A stretch of 64,000 bases of DNA from NCBI GenBank assembly GCA_003184365.1, contig NKYR01000005.1:186001-250000 (forward strand), written 5' to 3'. The DNA comes from Evernia prunastri (lineage: Eukaryota; Ascomycota; Lecanoromycetes; Lecanorales; Parmeliaceae). The notes under the pieces were generated by a model. The model was not told the DNA's origin and did not search any database. It saw only the letters and a program-made list of their open reading frames with translations. A program made the position numbers and the translations under genes. The stretch's first letter is position 1, and each line of letters opens with the position of its first letter. This document shows, one piece after another, positions 11,546-24,171 of the stretch.

Positions 11546-12814
11546 CATGCGTAGGACAGTAATTTGTCTGTGAATCTACATCGAGGTGCACAAAAGATCT
11601 TAAACTTGCAGCAGTAGAATTCTCGTGGTTTTCGAATTCGCATGTCCTGAGCGCCGGGTCAGGAAAGTGAAATAGTTATCCAACCGCGAAGTCATGCGGT
11701 ACTGATATGCATTGACGAGCTGCCGTGGCCTAACATGTTAACGGACTAATACTCTATGTTTCGCCATTCACTCTAGGTACTCTACTTGCGCCGCTGCGAC
11801 GCTCTTGTCGAACTACGTCTATGCGATGAGTATCGTCTCGACAAGAGCCATATCTTTGGTGCTTTGATGCCCGGATCCTCAGTTGGGGACAATCACAGGC
11901 ATCCAAGATCCTGAAAGGCCGATTGGCTTGCTTTCTAGTCTAGACTTCGACTCTATCAAGTATAAACTGTCATCTCTGATGTCGAAATTCAGAAAGGTTG
12001 CTCTCTGCTACCTCTTGGAAACCGTCTCTTGGAAACACGAGAATTTAGGCTTGTGTTTTTTTGAAATTTGCTTCTCCAGCAAAAAAAAGAGCCGAGATGT
12101 GTACATCTTGACTCATTGAAGACAGGGAGTTTAGACCCTATCCTTAGAACATATGCTCAATCCTTCACGGGAACGACCTTCGGAACCACTGAATCCATTC
12201 AGGTGGATGCAAACGAAGTCATCGAAGCCATGATCATTTGGAATCGACCTCAAGGCAGCTGTCTAATCTTGTCCACGTCGGTCTAGCCTTGTATACAGAT
12301 CTAAAGCCTCATAATGTTGAATTGCTCCGGGTCGCGACCTATTATCCGTCTGAGAGCTAGAGTTATTCGGATGCAAAGCGGAGCCTGGCATCTTTTCCCA
12401 CTTTTCTTGGTGCACGGCAAACGGTGTGCACGATAGAGGGTTGCCGTATACGGAGAGTGACAAGAGTGGAAACATTGGATGAGTTCTCGAGACAGCGATG
12501 GGGTGGCAAAGACAATCGAATGTTTCACAAGCCCACAATTACGGAACCGAATACGATGTCTCTTATAAATCGGGCTCTGATTCTTCGCGCTGCCAAAGGT
12601 AAAGACCGCCGCAAAATAAGCCTACATTCCCCCTCATGCAAGTGACTGACTCAAACGAAAGCATGTGAACGAATCCTCCACGCTCCTTTTCACGTGATCC
12701 CTCCTCAACTGAATAGATGCCTTTAGCCCACACCCACAAGTATGCTACATCGAATCCCTGGGCCCGATCCACCCCCTAGGCTTGCCGATCAGCCAAGAGG
12801 AGATCGTAGGCCAT
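11546..12814. other. Intergenic, no gene seen
   Basis: About 1.27 kb. Scattered open frames under 100 codons, such as 11883-12119, lack family features and good splice context. I see nothing I can support. Confidence 0.4.
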
Positions 12815-13039
12815 CTAGCACCCGATCCAGTCAGGAGCGCAACAAGTTCCCCCGCAGGCACAACACTTGTGCAAGCAGTTTCCATTGGTTTGGCACGTAG
12901 CGCCATCGGAAATGGCGATGGCGCAAAAGCCACAACGTTCTTCGGTGGCGAGCGTACGGCTTTCAAGGTCAAGAGGGTTGGCGTTGGCGCCGAGGGCCAG
13001 GAGGGTGGCGCAGAGGGCGAGAATGCTGAAGGTACGCAT
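12815..13039 (-). CDS. Small secreted cysteine-rich protein
   Basis: A single-exon 74-aa product. Residues 1-20 look like a signal peptide (MRTFSILALCATLLALGANA). A short acidic propeptide-like stretch (PLDLESRTLATEE) follows, then a mature region of about 40 residues with ten cysteines, including CC, CAC and CC clusters. Ten Cys allow five disulfides. A TATA-like sequence (TATATAAGA on this strand) lies at 13241-13249, about 200 bp upstream. Size, secretion and Cys content fit an effector, a defence-like peptide or a surface peptide. I recognise no family and assign no activity. Confidence 0.72.
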   Translation of the reverse strand: MRTFSILALCATLLALGANANPLDLESRTLATEERCGFCAIAISDGATCQTNGNCLHKCCACGGTCCAPDWIGC

Positions 13040-13240
13040 GATGAGTGATGGGTGCTGGTAGAGTGGTGTTTGTATGAAGAGGCTTTTCGGTGGTATTATT
13101 TGGGAGGACTGAAGAGAGAGAGAGGAAGCTTCGACGGGTGGAATTTTGTACGACAGGTGAGGATGTTCGACTTTTGATGATGATATGGTTTCTAGAAGGT
13201 ATATTGAAAATGAGAAGGAGGATGAAGGGAGTATTTGCCC

Positions 13241-13249
13241 TCTTATATA
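13241..13249 (-). promoter_or_regulatory. TATA-like element of the Cys-rich secreted gene
   Basis: TATATAAGA on the reverse strand, about 200 bp before the ATG at 13039. It is the only strong TATA match in that upstream region. The assignment is by position only. Confidence 0.35.
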
Positions 13250-14770
13250 TCCAAGGTAAAAGATGGTTAAGTGAAATAAGTTCCTCCTAAGATCATCAAT
13301 AGAAGATTCTATACTTTACTCCGACCTCCTACGCCACAGCCCTTAATCACTGGCTGTGACGACAAGTGCTTCGCAGCACGCTTCGTAAATCCATCCCGAT
13401 ACGCTTGAAAGTGTAGATGAGCTTTCTTTGCGGGGAAGACTCTGATATGCTGTCAGTCCGGATTGGGAACATCTTGCGACTTAGACGTTATGCTTGAGGC
13501 ACGACCCAAGATTCGGTGTTTCGGGATGCGGACTCGCTGCGTGCCTCCAAAGGGTGTTGCCGAAGATGAGGTATATGTAGCGGATCATGCGTCGCCGAGA
13601 AATATTCAGCCTCAGCCAATAAACAAAGCTACAGACTCTTGACGATGGGAATCTTCTCACAACGTCCTATGTTCTTGGCAGCGCTTACTAATAACGACTC
13701 CCTTCGATCGTGTTAGGGAAAGGTTTTGGAAAGGCGGATTGCTACTCTGCGCCGCATCCGGCGGTGTGAGACTATGCAAGAAGTTATGGCGATGCTACGT
13801 GATAGGTAGCAAACGCAACAGGTTCCGGGATAGGATTAAAGATAGGAAGCCTTGCCTCAGGTACCAGTGCTTTCGTTTACACCCAATCAGGATGCGCCTT
13901 CACAGCCGGAGGTATGGGTTGCATACTCTCAGGTGACTGAATGCTGGGCTTTTGTATCAGAAAGGAGGAGAACCGCGCCGATACTCCGGTGCAGGGGCTC
14001 GCAGAGAAGTAGGCACGAGTCACAGATGCCACTGTATCTGCTGTAGTGGACGGCAAAGGCGAGCAGACTATCACATGGCTTGCTGCAAGATGCATCCATA
14101 GTCAACGTGCTTTACGACGTTGTAGGCAGTGCTTGCATCAGATCGAGGTCTTGGCCCCAACGAAGGAGCAGGCGTAGAAAGTATCCAAAGATCACCGCAG
14201 GATTGAACGAAGCGCCAGAAAACTCCATGAAAACCTTTTCTATTCCCGGTCGGCATACAGTAATGTTCTATGAATGTCCACGCATACCCAGATCAGGAAA
14301 TCTTTGCGCTTTTAAAGGAGGATTGCGGCACATGCATAACAGGCACATAACTAATGCACAGTCCAGCTGGCCAGCCATTGGCATGTTATCGATGCACTGC
14401 ACCAATCTACAACTTGAGACAAGCTGAGGTTCAGGAAAGGAAGGTCACATCGATGTGAACTTCCGAAACTCTTACTACTCTAAACATTAAGCTACTCTTC
14501 TACGGCAAACCATAACCTACGGACAAGGTCTACTTTTCGGCAAACTTTCCTCGGCTTTCATGAAATCTTGGCAACGCCCACGAACCATGAAAATTGCTCC
14601 ACCAATTACCTCATGCCGGTCAGGGTTGTACCCACAAATCCATGTTTTCCAGACTCTTACACTACTCAGCTACCTTTCTTTTCCCATACACCAATTCCGA
14701 GGAGCTGACCTCTACCTTCCGGGCGGGCAAGCAAATAAGTAGTGAACTAGAAAGAGCCGCTGAGCAAGGT
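13250..14770. other. Intergenic, no gene seen
   Basis: About 1.5 kb between divergent genes (Cys-rich peptide and UTP16-like). Frames such as 14080-14427 are open but show no domain, signal or codon pattern that convinces me. The UTP16 frame itself stays open back to 14594. Confidence 0.4.
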
Positions 14771-16235
14771 ATGGTGTCTACAAGAAGTCAAGACAATACG
14801 CCGGCTGGTGGTGCTTCTCACCCTATGAAAGAATTGTATCCGCAAGTCGTCGTTCTTGAGAAAAAGAGGAAGGCCGCTTATGGAGCCGAAGAGTCGCCAG
14901 CACAGGATGTGAGGAAGAGGAGACGGAGATCAGCATCAGTGAAGTCCAATGGCGATGCAACACCTTCTCCCAACGCTAGGAGACCAGGCAGGCCCCGCAA
15001 AAGGACCTCTGCAGATACATTAAATGGCGGCGCAACCTACGCAGTAGATCACGATAAGCCGGATCCGGAATCTTCTACGCAGGGCAGCGGTCCGCAGGGT
15101 CCACAAGCGCCCAGGGTTACTACCGAACAGACCATCGATGACGATAAGGAGGACACAGCCATAGAGGTGGCTATCAACGAGCCCGATCTTAGGACGTCTT
15201 TAGATGATGAAGTCTCAGAGGCACATGACCAGGTGGTGTCATACCCTGATAGCGCAAGGAGATCAAGAATGGGCAAGATACCAAAGAAGAGAACAAAACA
15301 TTCAGATGGAAATGCTGGCACCGACGAGAATGGAACAGACATAAGCGCCCTTGGGAAAAAGATAGAAAGCTCCTCTACGACGGTTGCTAAGGCAACACAC
15401 AAACGTTTCGGCAGCGAAGATATCGAGGTACTGGGGCCGGTTCCTTCGACTGTCATTGAAGACCGAGAAGAAGGTCAGGAAGACTTGGCCGAGGATAACG
15501 GTGAAAGCGAGGACGAGGCACCGGAGACAGTCACGGCATCAGTTGGCTTTGACAAGGCACGCGCATCTGCATTGGACGCGGCTAAGGTTGCTGCAAGGTA
15601 CATCCTCTCGAGACTACGTCTGTGCCGCAGAAAGGGCGAAAAAGCTGACTGGGATTAGACAACAAGCAGACAAGAAACTCAAACGCAGAGAGCATGATCA
15701 GAGGCTGAGGCTGCAAGCGAAGTCCGCAAAAGATTCTCGATCCGAAGACAAGTCGTCTAGTAAAGTTCGGAGAAAAGATGGTTCATTGCCTGAGGTCACC
15801 AAACAGGATACTCAAACGTCGGTCGAAAGGCTTAAGTCTTCAGCTGATATCCCAAGCATCGTCGATGGCGCGGACCAAACCCCCCAGGCAAAGCCCAAAT
15901 CTTTGGGAAAGCCCCCACTACCGTTACTACTGCCAGACGAAATCCTCGCAGCAGAACCAGTCGTTCGCGCTCCGCTACCTCCGTTCTCAAACAGCAAACC
16001 CGCCATCAGCCAAAAGCGAAAAATCCTCGATCTAGAAGCAAAGCCGCCCAAAGACATCAAGCGCGGAAATGTCAACGTTCGCGTCCTACCGGACAGCCCC
16101 TCCATCCTCCCTCCCAAATCTTCCCAGGCCAGCAAAGCCTTCCGAGAATACTTGCTCACTGGCCGAAAGCGTCTCAAAGGCGAGATGCAAGTCCCGCGCC
16201 GGAAGCCCAGTGGTGGCTTTGTACGGAAAAAGTGA
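14771..16235 (+). CDS. UTP16: UTP16-like U3 snoRNA-associated protein
   Basis: Exons 14771-15597 and 15659-16235 give 467 aa. The start MVSTRSQ resembles the N-terminus of fungal homologues. The N-terminal half is charged and low-complexity, with an AT-hook-like RRPGRPRKR. The C-terminal half fits the U3 snoRNA-associated domain: a basic coiled segment (ADKKLKRREHDQRLRLQAK), LLLPDEILAAEPVVRAPLPP, PPKDIKRGNVNVRVLPDS and a final GGFVRKK. Members belong to the small-subunit processome and act in 18S rRNA maturation in the nucleolus. The 61-nt intron has a CTGAC branch site. Confidence 0.8.
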
Positions 16236-17285
16236 TGAACGTCGTGCTTTGGCTCTGGTAGTAAGGACGTCTACGCCGTGAGACCCCAGTTGCTCAATCC
16301 AGCTTCAATTGATATCAATGATCTGTGAGAATAGCTTCAGAGATGATAAGCTGTCTGAACGCGCGATTGTTGGGATCAGAGCGGATTGAAGAGTGTCTAC
16401 ACTACTATGAGAACACACTATGCTCGCTATTAACAAGCAAATTTTGAATCCTAAAATGTTGAAAGTCAGTAGTAGTATTATGATATCCATCCTACTCCCC
16501 GCTCTACCGTCTCCCCTATCACCCACGCAACCTCTTCTCAAGCCGCAAAACCAAATCCCACACCAGCTCCGTATTCCACTTATCGAGAACTCGACCACCA
16601 ACCTCCATCCGCGCCCTCTCCTCCTGCCCCACAACGCTCAAACCTCCATACCCCTACCCCTGAAAACGATCCACCACCACCCACAATCAAAACCCGCTAT
16701 CCACCAACCAGCACCACTTCCACAACCCCACCTCCCAGAACGCAGAGACTCTCGGTCCATCCACACGCTCACCCCATACCCCGTACACCGTAGCGTTTAT
16801 AGATGCTATATTGAGTTGCGCAGCTTACAAATATTTACATATGTATGTATAACCTACGCAGTACATCGAATCATCATCTCGTCGAGACACTCCCTGACCA
16901 TTGTCTAAGCTGGTGTCAACCTCGTGTTGGTCCGTACTGGGTGCACTCAAAGAGCCCAGTCTTCTGGACCAATCTAGAAGAACCCATTCCCTCTTTCAGC
17001 AACATAAGCTTCTGACTCGCTGACTGTTCCCACGAAGCATCAGACCCTACGCTGCTCACCAGACCAGCAGTGCCACCGATCACCTGGAGGACTGAGGCTC
17101 CGAGAGGACTTCCAAAGAGAAGGGTCCAATGGACGTAGCGAGGTCTCAAGTGATTGAGCTTCATACCTTTGTTCCACTGCAAGACTGTGGGCAAATATTA
17201 CGATCTGTCTTGGCTAGAACCGCGAACATACTGTTGCAGTACCAGTGAGATGTAACGGTCGCCTTCTAACATTTTTTATTGTTTA
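16236..17285. other. Intergenic with pyrimidine-rich tract
   Basis: About 1.05 kb. A C-rich stretch around 16490-16790 gives long but proline/low-complexity frames on both strands, which I judge chance. A reverse frame at 16916-17194 has a possible 5' intron but no recognisable domain. Confidence 0.4.
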
Positions 17286-19119
17286 TCAAAGCGGCTTGAA
17301 TCCGTCCCGAATAAGTAGCTGTTGCTTGAGACATTCGTACAGCACCGCAGCAACTGTTGGTGGAAAGGCGTTCCCTATCTGCGTCATGGTGTGCCTAGTA
17401 CTTGCCGTTGCGGGGAACTCAAAGTCAAATGGGAATCCTTGAAGGCAAGCAAGCTCCCTCAATGAAAAAGTCCTTAGACCGTTCGGTTGAGCATTCACAG
17501 ATCGGTGTGTCGTTACTACACCAGGAAGCAGACCGTTCTCGTCATAGGTCTCCCGTGGAAGTTTGAGTGGCTTCATGGTCATATGGTTAGGCCACTCCGG
17601 CGGGATGATGCTGATGGCGGCTTTGACGCTGGCGAAGGGCTCAAGGCCTGTTTTGCCGGGGTTCTTGGAATGGGTTGGCTCTGGGAAGTGGGGAAGAGCT
17701 TCGCCTGGACTTTGTTCTTGAGTTAGATAGGTTGAGAGTACAATGATCACGTGCTTACCAAGAAGCTATCATGATCAGACGCTTTCGCGCTTGGGGCAGT
17801 CCCAGTTCGGCAAAGTTCATGATCTTCCAAGCGACGCTGTAGCCCCTCGATGTGAACTGTTGAAGCACCTTGTTCCAATGTTCGCTGTGTCTCCCTCCTA
17901 CACGGCCCTCACTCATCAAGTTGGACGTCTGTTCGAGGGTGACAATCCTTGGCCTCGCCGCGTCAAGACACTTGCCTATATCCATGTTGGCAGCAATGTT
18001 GACCGCGTTCTTTGCGAGGTTTGGAGTCGTGTTGGCTGCCGAGAAGGCCTGACATGGAGGTGAAAGATGCAACATGTCAACGATCAGGACTCTAGGCCCC
18101 AAATGAATAATGTCCTTGATGGGTTTGAGATAAAGCCGCATTTTGGGGAAGTTGAGACGGAAGGTTTCACAAGCTGAGGCATTGTCATCTAAGGCCCAGC
18201 GCAATTGCAAGCCGGCCAATTGGGCGCCCTGAGATGCCCCACCAGCTCCACAACAAACATCCGCATATGTGTACGCTGGAGGTCCGCATTCTTTTCGGCT
18301 GCTGCTGCCGTCGTCGAGCGAGAGTGCCTCAATAGCCAGAGGTAACGATGCATCTTCTCTGCTCTCAATTGATGCATCTTGTCTCTTCGTAAGGCTCCAC
18401 CAGGACCGACGCAGTTTCTCATCAGCGGTCCGATTGTTGTGCCCAAGATCACACTCTTCAGCACGCAGTCGTTGTAATGAAGCCTCCGCTATCTCGGCAG
18501 CCGGGATATGGAACGCATCCAAGGGTCTGTCGCACTTCCCAATTTTGGTAATGATGACCTGCTTCCATCTACAGAAAAGTTCGGCATCACCGGGAACTCC
18601 AAGGTCAGCTCCAGTTCCATTTTGGTGATGAAATTCTTTGTTAGTCATGGTCAACTTTCTTTTTCGCAGAATTTGCGAGTCATCTACAACTATCAAAACC
18701 TGCTGTGCGGCTTCAGCTGGCTGTGGAATGGTCTTTGCGAGATGGACCACCCAGTACACTTCATTCGGGTGATGCGGTAGGCCAAATGTTTCTATATTGC
18801 GGACAAACTTCCAACCAAAGATACAGTATCTGTTGTAGAACTCGTTGTGAACTACTTTCTCGACTCGGACGAAGGTCCCGTCGTCGAGCTCAAATGTATC
18901 GCCGGTTTTGATGAGGATACCACTATAGCTCCTCAATCCTCCATGTCTGACACCTTTGACCAGGGCGGAGCTATGACGCCGTTGGACCCTAACATGTAGC
19001 TTGAAAGTCTCGCGTGGAACCCATGAGAACAATAGTCCGCTTTTGAAGTGCGCGACTCGCGAGATCTGACACCTGGTTGTTATACTGCACAAGCACAACG
19101 GTCGCCATAACAAGAGCAT
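17286..19119 (-). CDS. rid: RID/Masc1-type cytosine-5 DNA methyltransferase
   Basis: Exons 17759-19119 and 17286-17709 on the reverse strand give 594 aa; the 49-nt intron ends in AAG. An N-terminal BAH-like region (about residues 65-170) includes GDTFELDDGTFVRVEKVV. The methyltransferase motifs then appear in order: YADVCCGAGGASQGAQLAG (motif I), SPPCQAFSAANT (motif IV, catalytic Cys), LEQT (motif VI, with Gln-Thr in place of the common ENV), LPQARKR (motif VIII), and RELACLQGFPF with QIGNAFPPTVA (motifs IX-X). The EQT variant and overall layout fit the fungal RID/Masc1 group, needed for RIP in Neurospora and for sexual development in others. All motifs look intact. The exact N-terminus is uncertain. 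Confidence 0.88.
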
Positions 19120-21280
19120 AACATGTTCAGAGCCAGATCAACGCTCGGAGACATGCGTTTAACAAAAGGCGAACAGCTCGAAGCAGAATATGTTGAGTCG
19201 ACTAGGAAATTGAACGCTGATGATCGCGTATATTGAAGAAGTAAGATTGAAACACGTCATAAATGCGTCTGTCTCCTATTCAGATCCTGAGCGACATTCT
19301 TGCCATTCAGACTAGATGGAAATTTTTGCAAGAGTGTAACGGTTGATATCATGAACTATGGAGGCGTCTCGACAGCCTTCTCGCCCCTTGCATTTGCACT
19401 GGCGATCTTGCCTCTTTGAGATGCAGGCGCTTATCTGTGCGGGACCAGATGCGTTGTGACGCCATAATGGAAGGAAATTGTTATCGCATCATATAGAAGA
19501 GCTGAGGAGAAGAGTTGAAGAATATATTTCTCTTACAGTAGCTTGTCTTGCCAAGCATACTTTGGAGTAGGAAAATTGAGTTGTAACTTTGAGTATTTTT
19601 TAGTACGTACCGTACCGCGGTACAACTTCTCTAGTGTATATCACTTTGACTTTGTGCATCGAAGCGCGTTCTACGATTTAATTACAACTATCCCCGGATG
19701 CCTCAGACGTCCTTTTCAATATCCTCGGGCTAGACGACGATGGTCCATCCTTCGGATTTTTAGGATACCATAGTGCCTTGACGAGTGACTGAGGTGCTTC
19801 TATGGGCGAATGTGCTGCCCCACGTGTGTTCAGTTAAGATGACTGTACACAAAAGACGCGCGTACACCTTGGAAGATTGGGCCCAGGATCTCCTGCAGCA
19901 TCGGATTCTTTCTATCCGTAGGCGCAAATGTACTACCCTACACAAGGCGGCTGCATCTGTACTTTGCCGCGTGTGGACCTGATATGACCGTCGAGCTGAC
20001 GCGGACCCCTAGTGTGTGTACCTAGAATATAGATCTGTGGATGAGACCGGTACCCTATCTAGATGATAGAGAGAAGAAAGGTACGAGATGTCTGTCCACC
20101 TTTCTTGTTCACATTAGAGGCCCTCTGCTATGAGAACGTGGTGCTATCATGAGAGCCGTTACAGGAAAAAAATCCTTTTCAGCCAGCTTTAGGGCAGACT
20201 TTGATTTATCTTGGGCCTTATAAGCCGGCGCTGCGCGGGCAGTCTTTTCCCTGAACCTGATGTAACACCGCTACTGGGTAGCCCAAGCGATGTGATATTG
20301 CAGTCTCTTGCTCTTGATGATATGGACGATGATTACTTCATTCCCAATTTGCTCTGACATTTGCTTACGGTGTCTGTAACTTACAAGACCTTGCGTTAAG
20401 TGAGATCGCGACTGTACTGTCGAGGTCGTTCCGTGTCACTCTAGATCGCAAAATATGACTCAGTGCCGTGATGGTGCCGTTGACAGTTTGAGTCTCACTT
20501 ACAGTAAGCAATTTTCAACGATGCTTATAAGCTATGTGTGAGCAAAGTTCTAATTGACTTAAGTTTGTACGTGTGTACCGTCTATCAAGCAAGGTGCTTG
20601 GGGTAATGAAACCAAAGTGAGTCTTCTCGTCTCCCACTGATCTGATTGTATGTTACTGAAGAGTTCTCCAGCCTAGACAAGTGTCTTTGGTCTTGGATTT
20701 TCCGGGGCCGCTTTCATCAATCTTGCTGTACCATCTCGGGACACTGGAAATGATAAAACACAAGATCCACTGACCCTTCTCTGGATGACAGAAATCCAGC
20801 GCATTTCGCTCAAAGGACTCCAATTTCGCACGCCAATACGACCTTAGGAAGAATAGACTTGACGAGCAAAGCGAACATGAAAATATATGAGAATCTTGAT
20901 AGTTGAAAGCTTATAATTCCGTCCAACCTTCCCTCATACAATATAGGTGTTCCAGCTCGTGTAGAGAAGTGGAAGCATCTTATCAGGCGAGAACAAAAAC
21001 TTGAGGCACATCAAAATAACACATCAATGTTCTCATAGCGTTGATCAAGAGATGTTGGGGGACTTCTAGGGCTATTTGACGTACAAGGCTACATGATGTG
21101 TTGTCGATTGATGAAATTTTAAATATATAAGATGGGCTACGACATTGTAAGTATGTTGTTCATGGATGACACTAGTCCACGAACAACATGCAACACTCCG
21201 GGAGACAGGCTTATGATCATGATCTCCCTGCATGCGGCCGAGTGGCACGTTTCTGTCAGCTCGTCGCACTTCGAAACGAT
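19120..21280. other. Gene-poor stretch, no gene seen
   Basis: About 2.2 kb upstream of the RID-like gene with only short frames. It includes a 12-bp perfect palindrome, GTACCGCGGTAC, near 19610-19622. No transposon ends or RNA genes were recognised. Confidence 0.4.
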
Positions 21281-21281
21281 T

Positions 21282-21476
21282 GGCAAATTGCTCCTTTCCC
21301 TCAGCCCCGAAGCCGGATGGATACTGTACCCGACCCCCCTTAAATTTTCTTTACTGCCCAGTTACGGCTGGGGAGTCTCCGCCCTCTACCCTTGGATAGG
21401 CTTCCAATCAGATCCGCGAATTGCTGCCCTTCCTCAGTGGCGAAGCCAGATGGACAGTGTACCCGACCCCCCTTAG
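21282..21476 (+). repeat. Imperfect ~60-bp direct repeat, two copies
   Basis: Copies at about 21282-21341 and 21417-21476 share the stretch CCGAAGCC.GATGGA followed by TGTACCCGACCCCCCTTA, at roughly 80% identity. Both copies read openly in matching frames, giving LLLSLSPEAGWILYPTPL and LLPFLSGEARWTVYPTPL. This may be a duplicated remnant of a coding unit; no parent gene is seen. Confidence 0.6.
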
Positions 21477-21479
21477 ATC

Positions 21480-22396
21480 CTCCGCCTTTGATAAGTACTT
21501 GGGAGGACGCTCTTTCCTCCCAGAAAGCTATACTACCCGGTATTGTCACCGCTATTCGGAGAGACTTCCTCACAACGGATGAGCCTCATCGTCGGAGTGA
21601 ACTGCACGACTGCTGCTGTGGTTTACACCTGGACCTCAGACCCCGACCAATGTTATCCTTCCAATACTGGCATAATGGGTACTTACGACTGCGAACGCGG
21701 CGCGTGGGAAGCCTCGCTGGCGTCTCTCGTGGTCGCCCATCTCTTGCCACCATCACACTGCGATCGGGACGAATTGGAGTACCAGGTTGTTGATTACAAT
21801 AAGCATCGTGACCAATGATTGTAGGCTGGCGACAGTCGTGGTGGCATTACGGCAGACGATATTTTTAGGCTAGCCGGAAATGTCTCTGATTCCTAGGTCC
21901 TACCGTGGTCTTTACTGTGAGAGCAAGAAAAGTCGGCTACACCGAGTCTACGATGAAGTTTGAGCAACCCAAGAGATATTGCGGATAGGGCATTGTTGAC
22001 GGGCTGATGTCCAGGAAAAGGGGACACCGTTCTTTACCTCTTGGCATACAGTCCTCTTTGTCCCGCACGATGAGGGAGGACTCCGCAAACCAGGCTTATG
22101 TCTGCTTCGCATCATACAAGAAGACCGGGTCACGACAGCTGCCCAATAGGGCTTTTGACAGGGTTCGTACTACGAGGACTGCTTGCCCCTAAGCTCTCTT
22201 GTACACATCCCCATGTTGTTTCTTCTTGTCAGATGGTAATTGTCGCACCGCGCTTCGTTTATCCCCACCCAGTATAAGGACCCTCCACCCCCTTTGCCTC
22301 CTCCCACATCAATACAATCAGTTCAGTGCGGGAAAACCCCATTCCGCTCTTTCTACTCTAAAGCCGGACAAGATCATACCTACTGACATTCTTCCA
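21480..22396. other. Intergenic; CT-rich promoter of the zinc-finger gene
   Basis: The last ~150 bp before 22397 are pyrimidine-rich (CCCCACCCAGTATAAGG, then CTCC and CACC blocks), as is usual for fungal core promoters. Nothing else is recognised. Confidence 0.4.
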
Positions 22397-23794
22397 ATGT
22401 CACAGTACAGTCGACATCCTCAGTCTCAGGACATGGGATCTCTAAGACCGATGCCGCCTCCCAAGACCTCGCTGCAGCAACGTGATCATTTCAACCCTCA
22501 GCAAGTCTCTGGATCCTCTGAATCGTCAGCATTATTCTCGGAGCTGGCCCTGTTTCAGCCAGCTTCGCAATACGCTCCGGATGAAAACACACAGAACGCG
22601 ATGGTGCTACAATGCGCTTCAGACCCGCGCTATACAAGTGGTCAAGCTACACAACAACAATTCCTACCTTCGCGCCCCCACACAATGACTCCATCAAACG
22701 TTCATCTTGTTTCAAACCAGCAATACAGTGAGTGGGGAAACCCTACTTTTGCCAGAGGTGAAAGACATTCCGCTCCGGGTGCATACTTGCCCGCGCAGAA
22801 TGGAGGAGGTTGTGCTTGGGGCTCAATGGATGGTCCCAGTGGTCCGAATGCTCAAGGGTATGCCACAGGGCCTTACTATGAGGGATATGACTACGGTCAG
22901 GCACAACAGCGCGGGAATGAGAGAAACATCCACCCGCCTGGTGCTTTGCCTGTTCACAATCAATATAGCGGCCCTCTTGGTCAGTATGGAAATGATCCCA
23001 CATGCGAGATATTTGCGCTAGACGGTAAGAGAGCCTCACTTTGATTCGGCTCAGTCACTGACAATCATGAAGCCGGTCGAGGCGTTGACAGCCAATCTCA
23101 TTATCCACATCCGATGGGATACCAAGCGAATTCAAACCCGGATCTTTGGTCAGGTGTTGACCCACGCCTCATAGATGCGTCTTACAGTACAGAGTGTGAA
23201 CCATTCTTTGCGGACGTCAACGAGACACAAGCAGGGGAAGGCGAAACACAGAATGAGGGGCTCCCACCCAACTTCGATCGTATCGATAGCCATTCTACCA
23301 TCGGACTACCACGTCCCATGCTCTCCGGGTCTGGTAATGCGTCGGAGACAGCTTCTCGCGCTGTATCTAGCACAGCATCACCCCCTTGTCGTCGCACTCG
23401 GGCCCGTGCTCATCGTCGCGCTAGTCATCACACTGTTCAGCCGGTCTCTTCTGAGTCTTCGGACACGACGTGCGATATCTGCCAAAACGATCCAAATTGT
23501 AATGGCGGACCATCCTTTACGGGCACAGCCGACAGTCAGAAGTCAAGCTTAAGAAGACACAAACGTGAAGCGCATGGCGATGACCAAAATTCGCTTTATC
23601 AATGCACCATAGACAAGGATGGATCACCCTGCGGAAAAATAATCAGTCGGTCTGACAACAGGAGGAGGCATGTGGAGACAGCTCACCCAACCAAGGCTAT
23701 GGAGTTGCCGCAAAAAGAAGTGACAACAAGAAAATCTAGCTACGCCAAGGTATTGCTAGATCAATGGATTCCAAATGTACCACAAAGCACATGA
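22397..23794 (+). CDS. C2H2-like zinc-finger protein, putative transcription factor
   Basis: Exons 22397-23024 and 23073-23794 (48-nt intron with branch CACTGAC) give 449 aa. Residues 1-330 are Gln/Ser/Pro/Gly/Tyr-rich and probably disordered. The C-terminal ~110 residues carry two Cys/His clusters: CDICQNDPNC followed by SSLRRHKREAH, and YQCTIDKDGSPCGK followed by RSDNRRRHVETAH. Each fits a degenerate C2H2 finger of the kind found in fungal regulators. The frame is open upstream to 22199, but the ATG at 22397 lies right after a promoter-like CT block. DNA targets are unknown. Confidence 0.72.
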
Positions 23795-24171
23795 TGAATC
23801 GCTGATGGGGCTGCTTTACGAGATGGTATGATGAATGACGGGGGAAAGATGTTTTGATGTGTTTTTTTGGCATGTGGAAAGCTTTGACGTTCGAGCTCAA
23901 TGTTCGCTGGTCGACAGGGCTTGTTTGTTGCGATGGAACGAAACGTGATGTGGTCAAGAATATATGTCTTTTAGAAAGGGTCCGAACTGGATATCTTGTA
24001 GACAATGTCCGTATATATAGGCAATGCCCGTATAGCCTTAACGACAACTTCTACATAGCCTTAAGGCAACACTGGAAAGCCTTGTTTTGCCTTGTATTAC
24101 AGTGGCATAGATTTTCGCGAACTGGACATTATTTCATTGGCTATTGAGCCGTCGGAGAAAACTCTGATGAG

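Noticed and set aside
16420..16908. 162-codon forward frame over a C-rich stretch
   Set aside because: Pro/His/Leu-rich low-complexity product created by the C-rich composition; no domain and no splice or promoter context.
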